In this document: positions 10,449 through 21,686 of the stretch, piece by piece
How the letters are laid out: each line of letters begins with the position of its first letter
Numbering within the stretch: position 1 is the first letter of the stretch
NCBI GenBank assembly: GCA_034401795.1
Contig: CM067359.1
Coordinates: forward strand, 142,167,136-142,231,135
Reading direction: 5' to 3'
DNA length: 64,000 bases
From: Chaetoderma sp. LZ-2023a
Lineage: Eukaryota > Mollusca > Caudofoveata > Chaetodermatida > Chaetodermatidae
The notes under the pieces: generated by a model
Seen by the model: the letters and a program-made list of their open reading frames with translations, nothing else
Databases searched by the model: none
What the model was told of the DNA's origin: nothing
Position numbers and translations under genes: made by a program

Positions 10449-13330
10449 ATGTTTTAAAGATGGATGCAATGCTCATAGCTGCATGTTAGAAATTATGTTG
10501 CCCTAAAGATGGATGTGATGCTCATAGCTTCATGTCAGGAATGTTATGGGAAAGATGGATGCAATGCTCATAGCTGTATAGTAGGAATGTTGCCCTAAAC
10601 ATGTATGCAATGCTTGTAGCTGCATGTCAGAAATGTTGCCCTAAAGATGGATGCAATACTCATAGATGCAATACTCAGATGCATGCCAGAAAACTTGCCC
10701 TAAAGATGGATGCAATGCTCATAGCTGCATGGTAGGAATGTTGCCCTAAAGATGGATGCAATGCTCATAGCTGCATGGTAGAAATGTTGCCCTAATGATG
10801 GAGGCAATGCTCAGAGCGGTTTGACAGAAATGTTGACGGAAAAAGGGATGCAATGCCCATAGCTGCATGTGTGAAATGTTGCCCTAAAGATGGACGCAAT
10901 GGCCATAGTTGCATGTCAGAAATGTTTCCCTAAAGATGGATGCAATGCTTGTAGCTGCATGTCAGAAATGTTGCCCTAAAGATGGATGCAATGCTCACAG
11001 CCGCATGCCAGAAATGTTGCGCTACTGATGGATGTAATGCACATAGCTGTATATTAGAAAACGCTGTGCTAAAGATCAATGCAATGCTTCTAGCTGCATG
11101 TGAGAAATGTTGCGGAAAGATGGCTGCAATGCACATAGTTGCATGCCAGAGATGTTGCTGGAAAGATGGATGCAACACACATAGTTGTGTGTCAGACATA
11201 TTTCCCAACCATGGAAGCAATGCACATAGCTCCATATTACAAATGTTGCGGTTAGAAATGTTGTGGGAAAGATGGATGTAATGTTCATAGCTCCATGGCA
11301 CATGATGCAGGAAAGGTGGATACAATCCTCATAGCTGCATGTCAGAAATGTTGCCCTAAACATAGATGCAATGCTCATAGCTGTATGTCAGAAGGTAGAT
11401 GCAATGCTCATAGCGGCATGTCAGAAATGTTGCCCTAAAGATGGATGTAATGCTCATCGATGCATGTCAGAAACCTTGCTCTAAAGGTAGATGCAATGGT
11501 CATAGATGCATGTCAGGAATGTTTCCCTAAAGATAGATGCAATGGTCATAGCTGCATGTCAGAAATGTTGCCCTAACGATGGATGTAATGCTCATAGATG
11601 CATGCAAGGGATGTTGGTCTAAAGATAGATGCAATGCTCATAGCTGCGGGTCTGAAATGTTGTGGGAGAGAGGGATGTAATGCTCACAGCTGCATGTAAG
11701 AAATGTTGCTCTAAAGCGAGATGCAAAAGCTTATAGTGGCATGCCAGAAATGTTGCCCTAAAGATGGATGTAATGCTCATAGATGCGTGCAAGGAATGTT
11801 GCTCTAAAGATAGATGCATGTAAGAAATGTTGCTCTAAAATTAGATGTAATGCTCATAGCTGCATGTCAGAAATGTTGCCCTAATGATGGATGTAATGCT
11901 CATATATGCATCTAAGAACATTGCTCTAAAGATAGATGCAATGCTCATAGCTGCATGTCAGAAATGTTGCCCTAAAGATAGATGCAATGCTCATAGAGGC
12001 ATCTCAGAATGTTGCACTGAAGGTAGATGCAATGCTCACAGCAGCATGTCGGAAATGTTGCCCTAAAGATAGATGCAATGCTCATAGCTGCATGTAAGAA
12101 ATGTTGCTCTAAAGATAGATGTAAGGGTCATAGATTCACATAAGAAAAGTTGCTCTAAAAATAGATGCAATGCTCATAGCTGCATGTCAGAAATGTTGAT
12201 GGAAAGATGGATGCAATGGCCACATCTGCATTGCAGAAATGTTGCCCTAAAGATGGATCCAATGCACAGAGCTGCATGTAATAAATGTTGCTCTAAAGAT
12301 GGATGTAATGCACAAAGCTGCATGTCAGATATGTTGCTGGAAAGATGGATACAATGCTCACAGCTGCATGTCAGGAATGTTGCCCTACAGATGGATGTAA
12401 TGCTCAAAGCTGCTTGTCACAAATGTTGTGTTATGGATGGATGTAATGTTGATAGCTGCATCTTAGAAATCTTGCAGGAAGATGGCTGCAATGCACATCA
12501 TTGCATATCAGAGATGTTGCTGGAAAGATGGATGCAACACACATAGCTGTGTGCAAGACATCTTGCCTTAACGATGGAAGCACTGCTCATACCTACATGT
12601 CAGTATGGTTGCTCTAATGATGGATGCAATGCACATAGCTGCATGTCAGAAATGTTGCGGGAAAGATGGATGTAACGTTCATAGCTACATGCCACAAGAT
12701 GCGGAAAAGGTGGATGCAATCCTCATAGCTGCATGTCAGAAATTTTGCAGGAAAGATGGATGCAATGCTCATAGCTGCATGTCAGAAATAGTGCCCTAAA
12801 GATAGATGCAATGCCCATAGCTGCGAGTCAGAAATGTCGACGGAAAGATGGATGCAATGGCCATAGGGGCATGTCAGCAATGTTGCGGGAAAGATGGATG
12901 CAATACCCATAGAAATCAGAAATGTTGTCCTAGAGATGGATGCAATGTTCATAGCCGCATGTCAGAAATGTTTCCCTAAAGATGGATGCAATGTTCATAG
13001 CGGCTTGCCAGAAATATTAAAGGAAAGATGGATGCAATGCAGATAACTATGTGTCATAAATGTTCCAGGAAAGATGGTTTCAAAGCCCATAGTTCTGGGT
13101 CAGAAATCTTGCCCTCATGATAGAGACAATGCCCATAGTAGCATGTCAGAAATGCTGCTCGAAAGATGGATGTAATGGTCATAGATGCATGTCAAAACTG
13201 TTGCTCTACAGATAGATGCAATGCTCATAATCTGCATGTCAGCAATGTTGCCCTAAAGATGGATGTAATGCTCATAGATGCATGTAAGAAATGTTGCTCT
13301 AAAGATAGATGCAATGCTCATAGCTACATG
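10449..13330 (+). repeat. Minisatellite array 1, 46-bp unit (~60 copies)
   Basis: Head-to-tail units follow the consensus 'gatggatgcaatgctcatag' + 'ctgcatgtcagaaatgttgc' + 'cctaaa', 46 bases in all. Units vary by substitutions, a few are short, and common variants alternate ('tgtaatgctcatagatgc', 'gttgctctaaa', 'gttgcgggaaa'). Unit starts in the clean parts are 46 bases apart. The array begins within AT-rich sequence after 10440 and stops at 13330, where an hAT-like end begins. Short ORFs appear in several frames because the unit carries few stops. I see no sign that they are genes. Confidence 0.95.
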
Positions 13331-14400
13331 CAGGGCCGATCTATAGGCAGGGCAAACGGGGCATGTGCCCTGGGCCCCCGATTTGCCCAGGGCCCCTGAA
13401 CATGACACCTAAAAAAATTTAGGTGTTATTTCTTGAGGCCCTGGGCACCTTGGCGGGCTGACCTGGCCAAATGCCACAACAGCCGTGGGCCCGTGGTCAG
13501 GGGGCCCCAATGCTAGTAAAAATAAAATGTTGAAATAAGATTATAAGTTACATATTACTAAAGCTCATGGAAAATTAAAAATAACCAGAAATAAGCTCTT
13601 CCTAAAAATTAGGTTCATTAGTCTACCACCCCACCCTGCCACCCACAAATGGCCACACTCATATTACAATACAATTTCTAAGCTACTATTTATTTAGAGT
13701 TTAATGCTTTCCAGTTTCCGCGAAATGCTGTTCAGCATTACTGGATGTAATTTTTATTATGTAATGAGCAAAACGCTTAACGCTGACGTGGCAAAATTGT
13801 TATGAGGCATCATCATCCGTCAGAATAAGCTTTTATTCAGAGCAGGATAGGCTGATAGCAGGTAAGTATATTTTGATTGTTATTTAACACATTTTAAGTT
13901 TTTATTGTTGCAGTTGCGTAACTTGCGTAGACTACGTAGTACGTGGATCAAAGATTTCTATTTCTGATCGGTTCTGTATTATACTGTATATGCTGTTTGC
14001 AAAGTTTTTTTGTGGTTATAAAATTATTTACTGTTATACCCAAAGCTGGGTTAAGCCTATATAGTTGGAGCACACGACTAAATGAATGTGTACCCATTGG
14101 CCATTGATAATGGATAAGCTAAAATTATTAAACTTTAATACCTTTTCACCCTGACAGATCAACTATAATAAATGCTGTACAACGTAACAAATATTTTGAA
14201 ACTAATTTGACTGGAAGCTGTTGCTGCCCAATATTAAAATAACATATTCAGCAGCTTACCTCATGCCATGAAATTGAGATACTGGGATTCCACGTGCAAA
14301 GGGTTAAATATTATAAACATTATTTTGCTTGATAATTTTGGGTCCCTTAAGCGGGCCTTAGTGTTGCAGCCCCACAGACCCTTGCAATAATCCATCTCTG
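13331..14400 (+). mobile_element. Non-autonomous hAT-like element (MITE)
   Basis: The left end 'cagggccgatctataggcag' is followed by GC-rich 'ggcccccgatttgcccaggg'. A candidate right end, '...aataatccatctctg', reads 'cagagatggattatt' on the other strand. That is an imperfect terminal inverted repeat (9 of 14 positions). The flanks 'gctacatg' and 'attacata' share the core 'tacat', a weak candidate for an 8-bp duplication. There is no transposase inside. The right border is uncertain because a second short element overlaps it. Confidence 0.4.
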
Positions 14401-14630
14401 ATTACATACATCTCTCGGAATTCTCTCCAAGAAATACATTTTTGTTATAGACACGCTAACCCGTCTTAAGCGCGGCACCAAAATGATCAGAAAAACAGAT
14501 GGTCATCATGGTCTCATAACCCTATCAATATTAATGACTAGATAGAGCAAGTCTTTAAGGATGTTGCATACTTTCCAATTAAATTAACAGCTTCCAGTCA
14601 AATTGGTTTTTTAAAATATTTAACAGTTTT
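14190..14630. repeat. Pair of arms of palindromic MITE family 2
   Basis: 'tttgaaactaatttgactgg' begins at about 14195. Its reverse complement is recognisable at 14586-14627 ('agcttccagtcaaattgg'). They could be the two arms of one element or two independent short copies. The same sequence recurs at about 21.4, 37.6, 37.9, 49.7, 53.3, 54.8 and 55.3 kb. Confidence 0.55.
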
Positions 14631-14699
14631 ACTGCATGGGGATCTTGAAATGAAGATACAACAGTCAAACAGTCATTGTGATGCCATTGATTACCTACC

Positions 14700-14735
14700 C
14701 ACCCCCCCCCCCCCCTCCCCCCCCCACCCCCCAAG
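14700..14735. repeat. C-rich homopolymer tract
   Basis: Almost unbroken C-runs, interrupted by single T and A. Confidence 0.9.
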
Positions 14736-15039
14736 AAAAAGGTGGCTAGTCAGGAAGCTCCCTCAAAATTTTTCAGGGATTACTTCTTGGAGGCCATGAT
14801 TTAGTTGGAAGTCAAAATGGCTATATCTTTTAAAAAAATTTCCGCACCATTGTCACCATCGGGGTTTAAAGCTGACCAAAATTAATGAAAATAGAGGTGA
14901 ATAGAGACCACTGGCTACCATAGTAAGGCAATGGTAGAATTAATGTTCCGGTTCCTATCTCATCATCAGGATTCCCGTTCTTGAAACATTAAACAACACC
15001 CGGCTGACCGGCCTCTGAGCGGTATAAAACCATTCCCCA

Positions 15040-15112
15040 CTACTACTACTACTTCTACTAATACAACAGTACTGCTGCTGCTACTGCTACTGCTACTGCT
15101 ACTACTACTACA
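15040..15112. repeat. Trinucleotide microsatellite (CTA/CTG)n
   Basis: Runs of 'actact' and 'ctgctactg' triplets. Confidence 0.85.
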
Positions 15113-15233
15113 GTAAATTAAAACTGAATTTCAAAATATATTATCAAATCCTTTGTTAAATTCTGTGAAAAGTTAAGGCTATTGTTATGCTCCAGTGATT
15201 TCAAATAGGAGAGCCAGCAGTGTAGTTGTTTTA

Positions 15234-16380
15234 ATGGAGACCTCTGACCTGGGCTGTATAAGCCTATTGACCTCTACAGCTAATGCTGACCTATTCAATG
15301 GATATACAAGTGTTGATTTACAGACACTTAGCTGTACAGAACCTACGCATTTCACTGTGAAGTATAACTGTTATTCTGTGTCTATTCAGTTGAAAGATGT
15401 AAATTCAATTTCTAAATGGATCACTAAACTAGAAGACCTGTATGGAGCAAGAACTGATAAAGGGGATAACGGTGTATTAGTTCACATTGAACAATTCATT
15501 TCCTGTGACAAATGCAATGTTACCATAACATTGTATGAATCTACAGGACTTATTCATGTTCAGGGCTCAGACTACTATGAGTGGGTGAGAGGAGACTTTA
15601 TTTATTTCTCTGCTACCATTTATGATGATAACGGATTAGTGAGTGTAGATAGCATGGAGGCCACCACTAGTGTTTGCTGTGCCCCTTCCATGGGGGCAGT
15701 TAATACCCAGGTAAATGCCAGCCAAGATCACTATAGCAAGGACACACCACATAAGATGTGTTTATGTAGCCCAGCAGCTGGAGAGACTATTCCAAAACAA
15801 TTATTTACACCTGAGCATACAAGCACACCAGTGATCAGCCAGCTTAGACAACCTAGCCAACAGGATTTAATTAATCAGATGTTCCTCCTTGGCCAACTGC
15901 TTCTAGAAAAAGAAAACACTATTAAAGAACTTTGTGCGGAAAACAGAAAATTATTGACTCAAATAAATGTCACTAAAACAACAACAGATGTAGGTGTTAT
16001 AAACAGACGTCATTGGTGAATCTAAAGTAGCTGCTCCTGAAACAGTTGCTATGTCAGAAACAGTTACTATAGTAGAACCTGTTGCTAATTGTAAAACTGC
16101 TTCTAGGAAATCACCAAAAGATTGTGTCGTAGACAAACCAGTCCCAGCACCAAGGCTCTCAAAACAATTTCAGAAACAACAAGCTACAATAAATGTGTAT
16201 GAACCACCTACACAGACACAACCGTCATACCATATGCGTAAACCACAATATAGCAGAAATGTGGCTAAGAATGCTACACAGCCACCATTAGTAAGCAATA
16301 ACAACTCCAAAGAGACTCTGATTATAGGGAGCTCTATAATAAAACATGTAAATTCCAAGGGACTACAGGATGCACAAAGC
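15234..16380 (+). pseudogene. LINE-type ORF1 with start of an SGNH hydrolase, cut by minisatellite
   Basis: From ATG 15234 the frame encodes an N-terminal domain of about 150 residues ending in 'GLIHVQGSDYYEWVRGDF', a signature I know from retrotransposon-associated proteins of marine invertebrates. A Ser/Thr/Pro linker follows, then a short coiled coil ('FLLGQLLLEKENTIKELCAE'). Near 16000 the frame shifts by one. The second piece carries a basic/Pro linker and reaches 'ETLIIGSSIIKHVNSKGL', the first block (GDS-like) of an SGNH/GDSL esterase domain as found in CR1-type ORF1 proteins. The rest of that domain is absent because the frame passes into the 46-bp array. No reverse transcriptase follows. 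The exact LINE clade is uncertain. Confidence 0.6.
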
Positions 16381-18292
16381 TGTATATCAGAAATGTTGCC
16401 CTAAAGATGGATGCAATGCTCCAGCGGCATGTCAGAAATGTTGCCCTAAAGATGTATGCAATGCTTGTAGCTGCATGTCAGATATGCTGCTCTAATGATG
16501 GATGCAATGCTCATAGCTGCATGTCAGAAATGTTGTCCTAAAGATAGATACAATGCTTGTAGCTGCATGTCAGAAAGGCTGCTCTAAAGATGGATGCAAT
16601 GCTCATAGCTGCATGTCAGAAATGTTGCCCTACAGATGGATGTAATGCTCATAGCTGCATGTCAGAAATGTTGTCCTAAAGATAGCTACAATGCTTGTAG
16701 CTGCATGTCAGAAAGGTTGCTCTAAAGATGGATGTAATGCTCATAGCTGCATGTCAGAAATGTTGCAAGAAAGATGGATGCAATGCACATAGCTGCATGT
16801 AAGAAATGTTGCCCTAAAGATAGATGCAATGCCCATAGCTGCCGGTCAGAAATGTTGCCAGAAAGATAGATGCAATATCCATAGTTCTGGGTCAGAAATG
16901 TTGCCCTAGAGATGGATGCAATGTTCATAGCCGCATGTCAGTAATGTTGCTCTAAAGATGGATGCAATGCTCATAGCTGCTTGTCAGTAAAAATGGATGT
17001 AATGCTCATATCCGTTTGTCAGTAATGTTGCCCTAAGATGGATGCAATGCTCATAGCGGCATGTCAGAAATATTAAAGGAAAGATGGATGCAATGCGGAT
17101 AGCTGTGTATCATAAATGTTGCGGGAAAGATGGTTGCAATGCACATAGTTCTGGGTCAGAAATCTTGCCCTAATGATAGAGACAATGCCCATAAAAGCAT
17201 GCCAGGAATGTTGCTCTAAAGATGGATGTAATGCTCAGAGATGCATGTCAGAAATGTTGCTCTCATGATGGATGCAATGCTCATAGCTGCATGTCAGAAA
17301 TGTTGCTCTAAAGATGGATGTAATGGTCATAGCTGCATGTTAGAAATGTTGCCTTAAAGATGGATGCAATGCTCATAGCTGCATGTCAGAAATGTTGCTC
17401 TAAAGATGGATGTAATGCTCATAGCTGCATGTCCGAAATGTTGCTAGAAAGATGGATGCAATGCTCATAGCTGTATGTCAGAAATGCTGCAAGAAAGATG
17501 GCTACAATGCACATAGCTGTATGTCAGAAATGTTGCAAGATGGATGCAATGCTCATAGCTGTATGTCAGAAATGTTGCAAGAAAGATGGCCGCAATGCTC
17601 ATAGCTGCATGTCAGAAATGTTGCCCTAAAGATAGATGCAATGCCCATAGCTGAGGGTCAGAAATGTCGATGGAAAGATGAATGCAATGGCCATAGCTGC
17701 ATGTCAGAAATGTTGCGTGAAAGATGGATGCAATACCCATAGCTCCGGGTCAGAAATGTTGCCCTAGAGATGGATGCAATGTTCATATACGCATGTCAGT
17801 AATGTTGCTCTAAAGATGGACGCAATGCTCATAGCGGCATGTCAGAAATATTAAAGGAAAAATGGATGCATTGCAGATAGCTGTGTGTCATAAATGTTGC
17901 GGGAAAGATGGTTGCAATGCCCATAGTTATGGGTCAGAAATCTTGCCCTACTGATGGAGACAATGCCCATAACAGCATGCCAGAAATGTTGCTCTAAAGA
18001 TGAATGTAATGCTCAGAGATGCATGTCAGAAATGTTGCTCTAAAGATGGATGCAATGCTTGTAGCTACATGTCAGAAATGCTGCTCTAATGATGGATGCA
18101 ATGCTCATAGCCGCATGTCAGAAATGTTGCAAGATGGATGCAATGCTCATAATCGCATGTCAGTAATGTTGCAGGAAAGAGGGATGCAATGCTCATAGCT
18201 GCATGCCAGAAATGTTGCAAGAAAGATGGATGCAATGGACATAGCTACATGTCAGAAATGTTGCACTAACGATGGAACGCTCATAGCTGCAT
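16370..18292 (+). repeat. Minisatellite array 2, same 46-bp unit (~41 copies)
   Basis: The unit is that of the array at 10.45-13.33 kb, and this copy is cleaner, with many units identical to the consensus. Variants with 'gttgcaagaaagatgg' and 'gttgcgggaaagatgg' recur in blocks, suggesting higher-order duplication. The first unit is fused to the SGNH-like reading frame, and the last degenerate unit ends near 18292. Confidence 0.95.
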
Positions 18293-18474
18293 GTCCGAGA
18301 TGCAAAAACATTGAAATGACTATGGTGGATAAATTGCACTCTCAGAAACCCAATAAAAACTTAAATGACTGAAATTCACCAATTGCTTTGTTTAACTGGA
18401 CAGTTGAACTGGAATTGTCCGGCTTTTAAACATCAGCTTCCTTAAATATTATGGCTTGTTATACTTTTTATGCA

Positions 18475-18833
18475 GGCAGCAGTGACACATCTTGATCTGA
18501 ATGTAAAGAATACAGCTTGGTTGGTCTTTATTCAGAATCAAGATGACACAATGCAGGATGCATGGATTATTGCGAATGGTTTAAAGGTAATATGCAACGA
18601 ACCAATTCATATGCTTGTAGCCAATCTTCTAATGGGATATTATGCCCGAGACTTGAGCTATTCACACAAATACCACGTGCCAGGATTCTTTCAGCAACAT
18701 TTCCTGGGAGATAAGAAGTCCCCATTCCGGAGATTTTCAAGTTATGTCAAGATGAAAAGAAAGTTTCTAGCATGTCTGACAGCCACTGAGTTATAGATTA
18801 TCACTACATTTATACAATGTTTGATTCATTAAA
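18475..18833 (+). CDS. Probable terminal exon of an unidentified gene
   Basis: A pyrimidine-rich tract ends in 'atgcag' at 18474, a good 3' splice site. The frame after it is open for 107 codons to the TAG at 18796. 'ATTAAA' follows at 18828-18833, a usable polyadenylation signal. The protein piece includes 'AWIIANGLKVICNEPIHMLV' and 'FFQQHFLGDK'. This pattern recalls C-terminal segments of invertebrate SAMD3-like proteins ('..YP...FLQ..L..'), but the resemblance is from memory and weak. It could belong to a host gene whose upstream exons lie left of the arrays, or to a transposon. No upstream exon was found. Confidence 0.45.
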
Positions 18834-21381
18834 GTGTATGTGTGTGCACGCACATGCGTGGGTGCATGCATGCGTGTTATAAGAGATTTTTCAAAAGATT
18901 CGGAAATTGAGATGTCTTAATTCAATATGCCAGTGCCATTATTGAGCGCATATATTGCAAATCAGCTTATTCGTTTTTTCTATGTGACATTCCATATTTA
19001 AGCAATGTACAGTTGGACATGTCTATAACAGAATACAATTTTAATTTCAAACAAAATGTAGACATTGAATGTTAAGAAATATCGACAGCAACCGTGAAAT
19101 AAATGAATTCAAAGCAAATTGAGAAGAAAATATTGACTTGTTAACACGTGCAACGAACAGGGAATTATAGCAATTACTTAGGAGAAATTAGGCCTGAAAA
19201 CAGCCGACTATAAATGGCCAGCAGCCAGGGGCTAGTTAGGCTTCAAGAACGAACAAAACTCTACTATTGATTTGAGAACAAGGTATTTTTCTATGAAGTT
19301 TAAATCTTTGAATTAGAATGGCAAATCCGAGAATCGCCATGAATACCATCTGATGCTAAATTCTATATAAGATTGAGAATTCTATGCATACATTAACTTA
19401 TCCACAATGGACGAGCAAGGTGGATTCAAGATTGGGTTAATCCTAACGGCCCTGCCATGTGACATGGTGTGACACAGGTCAAAGACTTGCTGAGCCAACT
19501 CGAAACTGAGTAGCATTCTATGGGATGATGTAGTGAGTGTCCGAAGGACAGGAATTGGGAGGAGGAAGAATGGAAGAAATGTGGCCATCAGAACAAGCAC
19601 CTCCACGGATGTAAGGCCGGAATGTCGAGGGCAAGAGAACTGACAATGACAAAAGGGATGGAATAGGTGAAATCTACAAAAACAAGTAAAAACTAACCAT
19701 GTGAAGATCAGACGTGGATAGGACTAAATGAGACTGACAATGAGAAAAATCAAATGTAAAGATGCATTGACAATTTAGCAATGATGAAATGAATGTAGGC
19801 CAAAATAAAATTCATTATTGCAATGTGCTACATTTATATGTTACTGATTTCCTTATCCCACAAACTGAGCTATATACATGTAGGTCCTGTTTTCCCCAGT
19901 GTAGAACAAGCAAGGTCAAGCATGCACATGTACATATGTAGGCACGCGTGCTGCACACACACGTTCCACACAAATGGCTGCAACAACTTTCAGTCAAAAG
20001 GTCAGTAGGGGCTCAACTAGATGTGATAGACGGTAATAGATTTCAAACCCTGATACCATATCCCTTTCCAAGGGTGGGGATGCTCAACGATATGTGCATG
20101 TGTATAATCCCCACCCCCCAAAAAAAAAATTGCTGGTCATTGTACTGGGATGACAAAGTGATCCCTATTATTGGCAATAACGAAATCAAATTCATGATAT
20201 TTAACAATTATGTCGACAGGCTAATTTTTGTCAGAGTTCGCTTCTATACAGTCAGTAACTGTGTCACTTCAAACTGCCATTCAACACGTGATAACAAGAT
20301 GATCAGAATTGCGCTATTTAAATTTTATTAAACCGATGTTCGTATTTCCATATTCCGTTATATTGTTGAAAGATCTATTGACATCATGATACGGTAGATG
20401 TCGCAAGAACACAAATGTATCGCGCAATGATAATATATATAGCAATTTCCGAGTTCAGGATATTTATATCTGAGTACTCACTCTAAATAAACTTCTTTTG
20501 TAATTGGAGCCGCATATTCATGTTCTCGTTGATACTTTAAAATTTGATTTAACCTTAGTGGATTCCTAACATAACGTGATTTATATTTTTCACGAAAAAC
20601 ATTTTCTGTCAAATTCAGGATTCATTTTGATGTAATGAATGAGCTTTATTAAAGGATACCCACTATTTCGGCCCTCCAAGAAGGCACCCGTCTTCCCATA
20701 CCAGGACAATCTTCTACATCAGAGATTAGCCCAGCGATCTACAACCTCAATGATCTTGAACTTGACATTTGGCGGTTACAAGCTGTTACTAGTGTTATGG
20801 GGCTATTTTCCACCGATTTATAAATACGGGGGATTAGCTGGGTGGAAATAGCACTGTTGCACTTCAGGATGAGACGACAGGTGAAGATACTTTAATAGAC
20901 AATAAGCCAGATCGTTCTTCACATATTACTGATATTAAATGTTTAATGATTCTAAACTTTACTTCAAGTTCAACTGGTGATAGTAAATGTTACAAACCCT
21001 AATTATCTATTTGTAGAAAACTATCTCTAAGTCTATGAATCTCTATATCTATCTGTATGACTGTATAATTCTATCTCTCAATCTAATTCTATCTCTCTAT
21101 CTCTAGCTCTGACTCTCACTCACTCTTTATCTCTCGTATACAAATTCATGCACATTTTATAGCTAGTAGTCGTTAGAGTAAACAAAAAGGTAGTCAAGAG
21201 CCATGTTCAAAATAAAGTCAGAACATGTCTAAAATCATTAATAATTTGTTTAAAGAATCAAGTTTTTACTAATAGTACTTTTGTGAATACCAGATTTATG
21301 CAATTCAATGAAAAATATAATTAACCACTTTCATTCTGTATACGTGGTGACTGTATTTTACTCTGACAAATTCAGAAAATT

Positions 21382-21474
21382 CTGCTGACTATTTTGAAAC
21401 CAATCAAAGTAAAAGTTGTTTCTCCTTGAGGCAGCAAAAACTTTCAGTCAAACTATTTCCAAAATAATATGCAG
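21382..21474. repeat. Palindromic MITE family 2, complete-looking copy
   Basis: 'ctgctgactattttgaaacc' at the left is answered by 'tttccaaaataatatgcagg' at the right. The inner arms meet at 'ttgttt...gaggcagcaa'. The copy is about 93 bases long and folds back on itself imperfectly. Confidence 0.65.
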
Positions 21475-21564
21475 GTTTCTTATGCCAATGTCTTGAAATC
21501 ATGTTTATGGGAATTCAGAATGAAAACGGTTAACGGATTACAAACATGCATTTTCATAAGTATG

Positions 21565-21601
21565 TTATTATAAATATATATATACATATATATATATATA
21601 A

Positions 21602-21682
<81 letters not shown>
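21565..21682. repeat. (TA)n microsatellite
   Basis: About 115 bases of almost pure TA. It produces a false Tyr/Ile ORF on the minus strand. Confidence 0.97.

Positions 21683-21686
<4 letters not shown>

Noticed and set aside
10930-13399. Many 60-130 codon ORFs on both strands
   Set aside because: They are produced by the stop-poor minisatellite unit and do not extend beyond the arrays in a coherent way.
10449-18292. CRISPR-like array
   Set aside because: The 46-bp units are contiguous with no unique spacers and vary internally. This is a eukaryotic minisatellite.
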